Of a stretch of DNA of 64,000 nucleotides, positions 1 to 6,406 are shown in pieces (the first letter of the stretch is position 1; every line of letters starts with the position of its first letter). The DNA comes from Geobacter sp. UBA5730 (GTDB lineage: Bacteria; Desulfobacterota; Desulfuromonadia; Geobacterales; Pseudopelobacteraceae), in assembly GCA_002419465.1 (NCBI GenBank), contig DIGE01000009.1, positions 1 through 64,000 of the forward strand. The letters are read 5' to 3'. The notes under the pieces were generated by a model. It had not been told where the DNA came from, ran no database searches, and saw only the letters and a list, made by a program, of their open reading frames with translations. The position numbers were made by a program, and so were the translations under genes.

Positions 1-105
1 TGAGATACTACCTGAGAAGCCAGGCGACAGAGGCGCTTAGGTGCGACTGAATTTTGTCCCAGAATTCCCCGCTTTTGGCAAAATCTTGCCACCTGTCACG
101 CCTCA

Positions 106-395
106 GGTGAAGTCATCCGCGCCTTAAAACTGATACTCGTTACCGGTTTCAGATTTTACCCCCCCATGATCTCAGGCGTACCGCCGCCACCTTTATGTCA
201 AAAATAGGCTTTATGGACGAAATCATAGATGCAGTACTCAACCACACGAAACAAGGGATCATTCGCACCTACAACGTCAACCGCTACGATAAAGAGATTC
301 AGCAGGCCCTTGAAGCCTGGGAGCGCAAACTATCGAGTATCATAAGCGGAACTGAGGGCAAGGTCATTCCCATCCAACGGAAGTCGGCAGCATAA
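106..395 (+). pseudogene. Remnant of a P4-type tyrosine integrase (C-terminal pieces)
   Basis: Two pieces of a phage-type tyrosine recombinase survive in different frames. One (106 to about 150) reads EVIRALKLILVTG, typical of the start of the catalytic domain. The other (about 159-395) reads PHDLRRTAATFMSKIGFMDE and continues into AVLNHTKQGIIRTYN, then EIQQALEAWERKL. These are the HxLRRT box and the C-terminal box with the presumed catalytic Tyr in TYN. The middle of the catalytic domain is deleted and the frame changes at the join, so no active enzyme can be made. A 66-aa reading frame from the ATG at 195 is the intact tail only. It marks the 1-5 kb region as a former integrative element. 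Confidence 0.75.
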
Positions 396-490
396 ATCCG
401 CTTCCAGGGTCGAGTACGACACTTTCTGTCATAGCGCCGTGCGAGGGTTTAACTACCAGTAACTAGCTCCTAACTAGCAGGAGGTTCCCC

Positions 491-688
491 ATGCACGCAC
501 ACGAACTGCTCCGCGTAGACCTTGATGATCTGAACGACCTTGACCAACCTGTCCGGGCCATCGGCATTGACCTTGGCACCACCAACTCCACCGTAGCCGA
601 GATTATTTTCGATCCTGACAGCCCAATCTTTCCCGAAGTCCGCTGCCTGCCCGTTGAACAACAAACCGATGGCCAAAAGCCCTTCTGA
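491..688 (+). pseudogene. Truncated Hsp70/DnaK-like gene (N-terminal 65 residues)
   Basis: A good ribosome binding site (AGGAGG, about 477-486) precedes an ATG. The 65-aa frame contains AIGIDLGTTNSTVAEI near residues 23-38, the phosphate-1 ATP-binding loop of Hsp70/actin-fold ATPases. Hsp70-family proteins are normally 450-650 aa, so only the first strands of the nucleotide-binding domain remain. No Hsp70 sequence follows the TGA in any frame I could see, and the 3' end of the Fic gene begins 60 bp later on the other strand. I read this as a deletion remnant with its original start intact. A free-standing small peptide is possible but unsupported. Confidence 0.7.
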
Positions 689-747
689 CAGTTTTGACAG
701 TGCCGTTCCTCAAGTATCCATCAGAATTTTATCCCAGGATTGGCAAC

Positions 748-2274
748 TTACCTATTCATAGAACTGGCAATGAATTCTGCAAATGGTTTTATTTCTCCAA
801 GCGAACTCGCTGCTTCCAGGGCAGCCATGTAATCACTTCGCTGCTCAATTCGGATTACCGTCCACGGATACCCGCCAGACGCCAGCATGGCATTCATCAG
901 AAAACGCCCCAGTCTGCCATTGCCATCGAAATACGGATGAATGTACACAAAAAGAAAATGTCCCAGAACAGCTCGCACTGCTGCATTGGGCTCAGCCTCC
1001 AGCAGGTCGCACAGTTCCGGCATCATGTCGCGGACTGCATCCTGTGAAGGTGGAACATGGGTTGCTCCCCTGATAAAAACCTTGTCAGTCCTGTAACCAG
1101 CCAGATCTGTCGGCTTGAGAAAACCAGCATCGACATTGGGTGAGAAAAGCATGCGATACCATGAAGCGTGATCCTGCCGGAAAACAGCGCCTGGGTTTGC
1201 CCCTGTCAAAATGCTTCTGATCGTAGTTTTGACTTCATTATGAGCGAGCCAGTACCCATGTGCCGCCATGGCATTTTTCATTTCCGCGTCAGAGTCATTA
1301 CTGTCCGGATTCCAGTCCCCGGTGGCGACCTTTTGAATTAACTTCGGAGTGACTCGATACCCCTCAATGGTGAGAGAATGATAAGCATCGGTTTTGTAGT
1401 TTTCTTCAACTACGTCCATAAACTTCTCAATGTCAGACGGGATGCCGGGTTCAGGCGGAAAACAGCCGGAAACGGTCTCTCGCATGGCTTGCCACATTAA
1501 ACGCATCCGCAGAACATAGGGAGATTGCGCTCTGGTGAATGCCAGAGTCGGCGGTGCTGCACTAAATGGATTTGTCTCGTTGACCACATATCCTGCTGCT
1601 CTCATGGTTGCCAGTACATTAACCGCCAATTCTTCACGCCCCGAAGCCCGCAAAGCCCCGACAAGGCGCCCGGCAACAATGCTATGCCCACCTTCAAGCA
1701 GTTCCCTGTTGAGGTCAGACGCGTCCCGCAACTGATGAAGTGCGATATGGGCATCCTGGGCGTAGGTTGTAAAAAACGCTTCCGGCACACGGATAAGAGC
1801 CGCCGGAAGTGTCAGAACACGGATTCGCTCCACCATCTGGATTTTAGCGGCAGGAACAAAATCCTTTGCCTTGTAGTCCAGGATCAAGCAATTATCAGGC
1901 AGCTTCAACAGGCCGTTTTGTCCAAGCGGAGAATGGACCACAACCTGCTGCGGCGTAATAGTCTTTCCCGAATGCAGAAATAATGAGTATTCAGCTGACA
2001 CATGCCATTGTTCACCAAACCGCTCGGTGCAATAGCCCTGGATGAAGTCACGCATCGCAGCATACCAGGGCGTACTGTCACCAGTATCTTCGCCAGGCCG
2101 GCAGGGCATATACCACCCCTTGACAATCGGTCGCAGGCAGCCATTCTTGACTAGACTTTCCCGCTGCATTCGTGTCAGATCACTTGACTTTATGGCGGTT
2201 TTCCCGTCGTCCTGCAACCTCTTCAGGGCTGTTAGAGCATCGGCAAGCCTGCGTTGTGCCAGAGTTGTAGCCAT
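748..2274 (-). CDS. Fic family protein with AbiEi-like N-terminal domain (508 aa)
   Basis: The C-terminal third is a Fic domain. The motif HPYFDGNGRLGR (about residues 446-457) is the canonical HxFx(D/E)GNGRxxR, with the catalytic His and the phosphate-binding Asn/Arg. Fic enzymes transfer AMP, or sometimes other phosphate-containing groups, to hydroxyl side chains of target proteins. SLTIEG at about residue 300 fits the inhibitory helix motif (S/T)xxxE(G/N) placed before the Fic core, so the enzyme is probably self-inhibited. The first ~200 residues look like the winged-helix and dimer region of AbiEi-type antitoxin/regulators (LVKNGCLRPIVKGWYMP), which would bind DNA. The ATG has an RBS (AGAGGGAG). 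The promoter carries four 24-bp-spaced repeats, suggesting autoregulation. The gene stands alone in the tRNA-anchored accessory region; a stress or anti-phage role is inference. Confidence 0.88.
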   Translation of the reverse strand: MATTLAQRRLADALTALKRLQDDGKTAIKSSDLTRMQRESLVKNGCLRPIVKGWYMPCRPGEDTGDSTPWYAAMRDFIQGYCTERFGEQWHVSAEYSLFLHSGKTITPQQVVVHSPLGQNGLLKLPDNCLILDYKAKDFVPAAKIQMVERIRVLTLPAALIRVPEAFFTTYAQDAHIALHQLRDASDLNRELLEGGHSIVAGRLVGALRASGREELAVNVLATMRAAGYVVNETNPFSAAPPTLAFTRAQSPYVLRMRLMWQAMRETVSGCFPPEPGIPSDIEKFMDVVEENYKTDAYHSLTIEGYRVTPKLIQKVATGDWNPDSNDSDAEMKNAMAAHGYWLAHNEVKTTIRSILTGANPGAVFRQDHASWYRMLFSPNVDAGFLKPTDLAGYRTDKVFIRGATHVPPSQDAVRDMMPELCDLLEAEPNAAVRAVLGHFLFVYIHPYFDGNGRLGRFLMNAMLASGGYPWTVIRIEQRSDYMAALEAASSLGEIKPFAEFIASSMNR

Positions 2275-2292
2275 TGCACTCCCTCTTTCATA

Positions 2293-2375
2293 GCTAGATT
2301 ATTGTGATTAACAATAGCTAGATTATTATGCATTGTCAACGCTAGATTATTGAGTATTATCACTGCAAGATTATT
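2293..2375. repeat. Four direct repeats GCTAGATTATT with exact 24-bp period
   Basis: GCTAGATTATT occurs at 2293-2303, 2317-2327 and 2341-2351, and GCAAGATTATT at 2365-2375. The start-to-start distance is 24 bp each time. The array covers the Fic-gene promoter from upstream of the -35 to downstream of the -10. It looks like a multi-site operator; the obvious candidate ligand is the AbiEi-like N-terminal domain of the Fic protein itself. Confidence 0.75.
2311..2339 (-). promoter_or_regulatory. Sigma-70-type promoter of the Fic gene
   Basis: On the minus strand TTGACA (plus 2334-2339) is separated by 17 bp from TATTGT (plus 2311-2316), 36 bp before the ATG at 2274. The -35 box is a perfect consensus. 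The second of four 11-bp repeats fills the start of the spacer, so a repeat-binding protein would compete directly with RNA polymerase. Confidence 0.6.
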
Positions 2376-2405
2376 CACACGAGAGGGTACACACAGCCGA
2401 TAAAA

Positions 2406-2440
2406 GCAAAATGGCTTACAGAATTTATCTGCAAGCCATT
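2406..2440 (-). terminator. Hairpin next to the left tRNA-Arg duplication
   Basis: AATGGCTT (2410-2417) pairs with AAGCCATT (2433-2440), and read on the minus strand the stem is followed by a T-rich stretch. It sits just beyond the CCA end of the partial tRNA copy, where the terminator of the original tRNA gene would be expected. A similar but different hairpin lies at 5087-5108 beyond the intact tRNA. Confidence 0.5.
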
Positions 2441-2497
2441 GTTTTATTGGCGTCCCCTGCAGGATTCGAACCTGCGACCTACGGCTTAGAAGGCCGT
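2436..2497. repeat. attL-like 62-bp duplication of the tRNA-Arg 3' end
   Basis: This segment is identical over 62 bp to 5107-5168, which contains the 3' part of tRNA-Arg(UCU): the anticodon arm, T arm, acceptor 3' strand and CCA. Identity stops sharply at both ends (G versus T after the shared GGCCGT). A tRNA 3' duplication of this size is the signature of tyrosine-integrase insertion. This copy lacks the 5' half and is not a functional tRNA. The segment 2498-2674 to its right holds no gene I can support. Confidence 0.9.
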
Positions 2498-2617
2498 GAC
2501 AATTAGTTTAGATACATTATCACTATTTACACTGAGAAGATTAATTGTGTTAATTCAAGCACATGCGACATGTTGCTTTATCGTTATTTATACCTCAAAC
2601 AGTCTTTTTGCTTTTAT

Positions 2618-2640
2618 CAACGTGACAATATCGTGACAAA
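2618..2640. repeat. Paired GTGACA repeats inside the left end of the cassette
   Basis: CAACGTGACA is followed by a second GTGACA 11 bp on (2622-2627 and 2633-2638). A matching pair occurs at 5051-5072, inside the right end (CAACGTGACA, then GTGACA after 12 bp). Pairs of short direct repeats inside both ends of an integrated element resemble integrase arm-type binding sites. Confidence 0.4.
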
Positions 2641-2674
2641 AAACTGATCCTCATCTGCCACTCAATATTGATGA

Positions 2675-3115
2675 TTACTCAGTTGGCAGGGTAACAGCCT
2701 CATCAGGATGGTTCGTACTGTAAAGCTCCACAAAATTCATGGGCTGGAGCAACATCTGGCCTATACCCGCCCTTCTGGTTATTTCGGCTATTGCCTCCCT
2801 GACAAATGGAAACAGGATGGTTGCACAGTTTATTTCTGCAATCCGAACAATCTCGTTGGGAGCTGGTACCTCATCTTCAAATAAAAACATACCGCCATAT
2901 TCAACCAACAAATTGAATGGCGACTCATTACCGGTCACATTTACAATGTCAGACACCTGTAGAATTTTGCTATCCTGATGCCATGTATGGTTGATTGTAA
3001 TTTTGACTTCAACCTTGACATCTGGCCCTGGACTAAAAGACCGATTGACGTCAAAATGCGCGGACAGAAGCCGTGTATCTTGTATGCTAAATGCCGGCAG
3101 CGTTTTTTGTGACAT
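2675..3115 (-). CDS. SecB-like chaperone of a toxin-antitoxin-chaperone operon (146 aa)
   Basis: The C-terminal half (FPFVREAIAEITRRAG, then LLQPMNFVELY) matches the conserved SecB core (FPYxRxxIxxLxxRxGFPxLxLxPxNFxxLY), and the N-terminal half fits the SecB beta-sheet region. SecB-like proteins in such operons act as dedicated chaperones that stabilise an unstable antitoxin. The start codon lies 29 bp inside the 3' end of mqsA in another frame, with GGAG at a proper distance, so translation is probably coupled. Housekeeping SecB is usually alone or near secretion or grxC genes; this context points to the TAC type (as Rv1957 in Mycobacterium or the third gene of MqsRAC-like systems). The final gene of the operon reads mqsR-mqsA-secB. 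Confidence 0.85.
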   Translation of the reverse strand: MSQKTLPAFSIQDTRLLSAHFDVNRSFSPGPDVKVEVKITINHTWHQDSKILQVSDIVNVTGNESPFNLLVEYGGMFLFEDEVPAPNEIVRIAEINCATILFPFVREAIAEITRRAGIGQMLLQPMNFVELYSTNHPDEAVTLPTE

Positions 3116-3602
3116 TGCTAGTCTCCAAATGCGGTTGCTTTGTTTTTACAATCATCGAGATAACTTTCCCGGATGTTGGCTTATGATTATGCTTATTCTT
3201 CAGCACTTCAAGTGTATGGGGGTAAAGATCCAAAACTCTCAACAGGTTATCAACCGCTTCACTCTGGATGACTTCACAGTTTTCATATTTACAAAAACTT
3301 TTCGGCCCACCACCAATAAGTTTAGATGCGTCATCTTGGGTCAAACCCAACTTAAACTTGCGGATTTGCTTTATCTCATCAGACGTCAAAAGGCCGTCAA
3401 CCTGACGGTAAAAATCACGAATTTTTCTGCCTGATTCTTTCAGACACTTGCTGTCTACGATCTCCTCTCCGCAGGAGCCGCAGGCATAGACAACATAATT
3501 GGGATACTCAAGTGATTGGCCCTTGTATTCAAAAGTTTCTGTAACTTCCCGACGCTCAAAATTTGAGCCTCCACAGATTGGGCACTGATTCATGTCTTTC
3601 AT
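3087..3602 (-). CDS. mqsA: MqsA-type antitoxin with C-terminal extension
   Basis: The N-terminus carries a zinc-finger pattern CPIC ... CGSC, as in MqsA, and the middle (about residues 70-125) is a helix-turn-helix (LTQDDASKLIGGGPKSFCKY). MqsA neutralises the MqsR RNase and represses its own operon through the HTH. About 35 residues follow the usual end of the HTH domain; this tail is a candidate chaperone-addiction segment recognised by the SecB-like partner. The ATG at 3602 is favoured: AAGGAG lies 5 nt upstream and it overlaps the mqsR stop as TGATG. A GTG one codon earlier (3605) is also open. Toxin-before-antitoxin order is the MqsRA arrangement. Confidence 0.88.
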   Translation of the reverse strand: MKDMNQCPICGGSNFERREVTETFEYKGQSLEYPNYVVYACGSCGEEIVDSKCLKESGRKIRDFYRQVDGLLTSDEIKQIRKFKLGLTQDDASKLIGGGPKSFCKYENCEVIQSEAVDNLLRVLDLYPHTLEVLKNKHNHKPTSGKVISMIVKTKQPHLETSNVTKNAAGI

Positions 3603-3907
3603 CACTTCTCCTTGAAAGAGATAATAACCCCTTTGCCATTAAACGAAATCTGAAGTTTGATGTACAGGGTTATGGTTAAATCATCACTTCGGTAAACATC
3701 CTGCCACAAACCGGGCATGGTTTCCGCTTCCATGGTCTTGTAAAATTCATTTGCCTGAAGCATCAGAACTCTATCAACCATAGCGTCATCATCAGCATAC
3801 CCAAGCTTTACGGCCTCATACCGACTCGGCCTGGTTATGAAGCGGGTCTCTTCGGCCTTCAGAAGCTCTTTTATTTTGTCCAAGTCATACGTTGGTGGGG
3901 TCTTCAT
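3602..3907 (-). CDS. mqsR: MqsR-type mRNA interferase toxin (101 aa)
   Basis: The length and sequence match MqsR: ANEFYKTMEAE, then WQDVYR, and the C-terminal GKGVIISFKEK are diagnostic (compare FYKSM, WQDVYR, VSFKEK in E. coli MqsR). MqsR is a RelE-fold ribonuclease that cuts mRNA, in E. coli mainly at GC-containing triplets. It is the first gene of the operon and overlaps mqsA by one base. The ribosome binding site upstream of the ATG at 3907 is weak, as is common for toxins translated below their antitoxin. No inactivating change is visible. Confidence 0.9.
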   Translation of the reverse strand: MKTPPTYDLDKIKELLKAEETRFITRPSRYEAVKLGYADDDAMVDRVLMLQANEFYKTMEAETMPGLWQDVYRSDDLTITLYIKLQISFNGKGVIISFKEK

Positions 3908-3942
3908 AATGTATCCATAAGGTTCACCTAGTCAAGAACAAT

Positions 3943-3957
3943 GTACCATAATGGTAC
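3943..3957. promoter_or_regulatory. 15-bp perfect palindrome upstream of mqsR (candidate MqsA operator)
   Basis: GTACCAT-A-ATGGTAC is a perfect inverted repeat 36 bp before the mqsR start. A second imperfect one (AGGT-TC-ACCT, about 3920-3929) lies nearer the gene, and TTGACT (minus strand, plus 3930-3935) may be a -35 box. MqsA represses its operon through palindromes in E. coli; use of these sites here is inference. The rest of 3908-4055 holds nothing else I recognise. Confidence 0.4.
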
Positions 3958-4055
3958 TTTTTGCCGGGTTGTTTTGTGATGCAAGACCTATCTTTCTGTA
4001 TATAGTTTTTTCTGGTCACAAACCACAAGATATTGTGGTCGATCGATTCGTCACA

Positions 4056-4238
4056 TTACGGCTTAATATACGCATTCAGCCCGATAGTGATCGGTTTACC
4101 ATCAACTTCAGCAGTGGTAACGGTATTCCCCCGCGTACTGGCAACCACCAGGGTTTTACCAGATGCGGATGGTGTCGGTTTCTCCAGATCAATTTCAATG
4201 CAGAGTTTGTTGCCTTTGATTTCGACGGTCATTGCCAT
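4056..4238 (-). CDS. Small conserved-looking hypothetical protein (60 aa)
   Basis: A 60-aa frame starts at an ATG nine bases after a clear AAGGAG. The sequence begins MAMTVEIKGNKLCIEIDLEK, then SASGKTLVVAS, and ends VGLNAYIKP-like (TIGLNAYIKP). It has alternating hydrophobic strands, no signal peptide and no TM segment, suggesting a small beta-rich soluble protein. I recall similar small proteins in other proteobacterial accessory regions but cannot name a family. It lies between mqsR and the Abi_C gene on the same strand, so it belongs to the defence-type cassette; its function is unknown. Confidence 0.65.
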   Translation of the reverse strand: MAMTVEIKGNKLCIEIDLEKPTPSASGKTLVVASTRGNTVTTAEVDGKPITIGLNAYIKP

Positions 4239-4287
4239 GTCGATATTCTCCTTTTGTTAGTTATCCTGCAGCGTGGGTGTTTTGTCG

Positions 4288-4836
4288 TTAAGGGCTGGCT
4301 TTCCTCGCTTCGCGCTTCTCCTGCCAGCTTTCCAGAATAAACGTAACCAGTGTATGTGCCGCATGGACGGCAAGGCGGGCGTGACGTGGTTTCAGCTTGT
4401 AGCTTTTAGTACCTGCGCCATGAGCTGAACTGGCATGAGTCCTGAGCGCACCGATTCCGTTCACTACAGAAGCGACACCTGACAGAATTTTTTGTAAATC
4501 CTGATCTTCCAAAATACCGGGATCAAGACCAAGGTCATCGCGTACCACCTTCCACACAGGTTGCAGATCCTGCTTGGCTGGTATTATCAGCCCCTCTGCA
4601 TCAATGTAGGTCTTGCAAACAGACTCCAGAATGTTTGAAGCTGCTGAGGCCGCTTCCCGAGGAGACGTCTCGACATTCTTGATCGCCCGCTCAAACTCCT
4701 GATCAATGGCAGCATAGTCCAGTTTACTAATGATGTCCTTGAGGCTGCGAGATGCGCTACCAGAAATGTGGCTAACCATGCCACCGGGAATGTATTGGAG
4801 ATTGGCCCTGGTGAGTCCTTGTTTGATGCGCTCCAT
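4288..4836 (-). CDS. Abortive infection protein, Abi_C domain (182 aa, possibly 5'-truncated)
   Basis: The frame matches the abortive-infection C-terminal domain: PREAASAASNILESVCKTYI, then LQPVWKVVRDDLGLDPG, LSGVASVVNGIGALRTHASS, AHGAG and SYKLKPRHARLAVHAA. Members are linked to phage resistance by altruistic death, with a His-rich helical core resembling HEPN-type RNases. The frame stays open upstream of the ATG at 4836 to about 4902 but has no other start codon. The ATG has only a weak RBS, so an N-terminal part may have been lost. It is the gene nearest the tRNA and is co-directional with the upstream-lying tRNA-Arg. Confidence 0.78.
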   Translation of the reverse strand: MERIKQGLTRANLQYIPGGMVSHISGSASRSLKDIISKLDYAAIDQEFERAIKNVETSPREAASAASNILESVCKTYIDAEGLIIPAKQDLQPVWKVVRDDLGLDPGILEDQDLQKILSGVASVVNGIGALRTHASSAHGAGTKSYKLKPRHARLAVHAAHTLVTFILESWQEKREARKASP

Positions 4837-5079
4837 CCGCTCTATCTGAATATCGGTAAGCCTACAGGCAGTAACAGCATTTCGCGTTAGATTGCCATTC
4901 GGTCAGTAATAACTGCCGAGGCCGATGGTCTGTAACCACCGCGAGAAGTTTCTACCTCCCCGATTCGCCCCCAAAAATCAGCGTGGGACTGTTCGCCGCT
5001 GCTACCAGTGCACAAGTTGTGCTGGTCTGGAAGTACCACCACTAAAACACCAACGTGACATTTTAAGTGACAATTAAAC
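4837..5079. other. Non-coding right end of the tRNA-Arg cassette
   Basis: No supported gene lies here. A 64-codon minus-strand frame (4887-5081) has no RBS or recognisable motif. The paired GTGACA repeats at 5055-5060 and 5067-5072 match the pair at the left end and may be integrase arm sites. Confidence 0.5.
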
Positions 5080-5108
5080 ACAAAACGGGTTATGCAGTAG
5101 CATAACCC
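5080..5108 (-). terminator. Terminator of tRNA-Arg
   Basis: GGGTTATGC (5087-5095) pairs with GCATAACCC (5100-5108) around an AGTA loop. Read on the minus strand the stem is followed by GTTTTGTGTTT, immediately after the tRNA CCA end. Confidence 0.7.
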
Positions 5109-5168
5109 ATTGTTTTATTGGCGTCCCCTGCAGGATTCGAACCTGCGACCTACGGCTTAGAAGGCCGT
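5107..5168. repeat. attR-like 62-bp repeat within tRNA-Arg
   Basis: This is the second copy of the 62-bp repeat at 2436-2497, embedded in the intact tRNA gene. Together they bound a 2.67-kb segment (2437-5107) carrying mqsR-mqsA-secB, the 60-aa gene and the Abi_C gene, but no integrase. Confidence 0.88.
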
Positions 5169-5195
5169 TGCTCTATCCAGCTGAGCTAAGAGGAC
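5119..5195 (-). tRNA. tRNA-Arg (anticodon UCU)
   Basis: The 77-nt minus-strand sequence folds as a full cloverleaf: acceptor GTCCTCT/AGGGGAC, D stem GCTC/GAGC, anticodon stem ACGGC/GCCGT with loop CTTCTAA (anticodon TCT), T arm GCAGG-TTCGAAT-CCTGC, discriminator G and encoded CCA. Its 3' half is the integration target of the neighbouring cassette, and the integrated DNA restores an intact gene. Confidence 0.96.
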
Positions 5196-5257
5196 GTAGT
5201 AAACTGTTTGCACTATACCCTAGAAACAGGAAGTGGCGCAAGAGAGGCAACCTGTTT

Positions 5258-6406
5258 TCAGGAAAGTCGATCCCTGAAATCAGGATAGCCAAAGCTGCGC
5301 ACCACCGTGAGCTGGCCGGTATCCGGCTCGTAGGTGCACAGGTGGGGATGCTGAATGCCGTTGAAGGTCGTAGTTTTAACCATGGTGTAATGGGCCATAT
5401 CCTCGAACACCAGCCGATCACCAGCCTTGAGCGGTTGTTCAAAAGACCAGTCGCCGATCACATCCCCAGCCAGACAGGAAGGGCCTCCCAGCCGGCAGGT
5501 ATACGGCTTCTCACCCGGCTCGAACCCAGCGGTGATGGCGGGCCGGTAGGGCATCTCCAGCACATCCGGCATATGGCAGGTGGCTGAGACATCCAGAATG
5601 GCGATAGCCATGCCGTTGTCCACCACGTCCAGCACCTCGGCCACCAGCAAACCGGTGCCGATGGCAATCGCCTCACCTGGTTCCAGATAGACCTCGACGT
5701 CGTATTTTGTTCGTAAATAGTTTACAAGCTTTACCAGGCCGTCGATATCGTAACCCTCGCGGGTGATGTGATGGCCGCCCCCCAGATTCAACCACTTCAT
5801 GCCCTGCAGGTAGTGGCCGAACTTCTGCTCGAACACCTTGATGGTTCGCTCCAGCGGCTCGAACAGCTGCTCACAAAGGGTATGGAAATGCAATCCCTCC
5901 ACCCCGGACAGGGAACGTCCCTCAAACTCGGCCGCCGGTATGCCCAGCCGCGAGTTGGGAGCGCAGGGGTCGTAGATGGCGGTGTGGCCCTCGGAATGCT
6001 CCGGGTTGACCCGCAGGCCGACCGAGACCCCGCTCCCCTCCCACAACGGCCGGAAGCGCTCCAGCTGGTTGAAGGAGTTGAACACCAGGTGATTGGAGAT
6101 ACCCAGCAACTCCGCTACGTCGCTCTCCTTGAAGGCGGCGGCAAAGGAATGCACCTCGCGGCCGAACTCCTCGCGACCCAACCGGGCCTCCCAAGGAGAA
6201 CTGGCACAGACCCCCTGCAGGGTTTGCCGGATCAGCGGGAAGGTGGACCACATGGCAAAGGCCTTCAGCGCCATCAGGATCTTGGCGCCGCTCTTCTGTT
6301 GCACCTGGTCCAGCACCGCCAGGTTATGACGCAACCGGCCCAGATCAACCACGTAGGCCGGGGATGGGGCGAGTTCAACTATTTTGGGGATATCAATTCC
6401 GGTCAT
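5258..6406 (-). CDS. nspC: Carboxynorspermidine/carboxyspermidine decarboxylase
   Basis: A PLP-dependent fold-III (alanine racemase/ornithine decarboxylase-like) enzyme of 382 aa, the usual NspC length. The PLP lysine is in KILMALKAF (about K48). GLHFHTLCEQ and NLGGGHHITREGYD are family motifs, and the C-terminal GPSCLAGDVIGDW supplies the second active-site half. It decarboxylates carboxy(nor)spermidine to (nor)spermidine in the cytoplasm. The ATG abuts the TAG of the upstream carboxynorspermidine synthase with no gap, so the two are translationally linked. It is the last gene of the speA-synthase-nspC series. With putrescine as the only diamine route visible, the product is probably spermidine. 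Confidence 0.95.
   Translation of the reverse strand: MTGIDIPKIVELAPSPAYVVDLGRLRHNLAVLDQVQQKSGAKILMALKAFAMWSTFPLIRQTLQGVCASSPWEARLGREEFGREVHSFAAAFKESDVAELLGISNHLVFNSFNQLERFRPLWEGSGVSVGLRVNPEHSEGHTAIYDPCAPNSRLGIPAAEFEGRSLSGVEGLHFHTLCEQLFEPLERTIKVFEQKFGHYLQGMKWLNLGGGHHITREGYDIDGLVKLVNYLRTKYDVEVYLEPGEAIAIGTGLLVAEVLDVVDNGMAIAILDVSATCHMPDVLEMPYRPAITAGFEPGEKPYTCRLGGPSCLAGDVIGDWSFEQPLKAGDRLVFEDMAHYTMVKTTTFNGIQHPHLCTYEPDTGQLTVVRSFGYPDFRDRLS

Noticed and set aside
2449..2497. A second tRNA-Arg gene
   Set aside because: Only the 3' 49 nt are present; the D arm and 5' acceptor strand are missing, so it is an attachment-site duplication.
4887..5081. 64-codon minus-strand frame next to tRNA-Arg
   Set aside because: No RBS, no motif, and it runs over the candidate integrase arm repeats.
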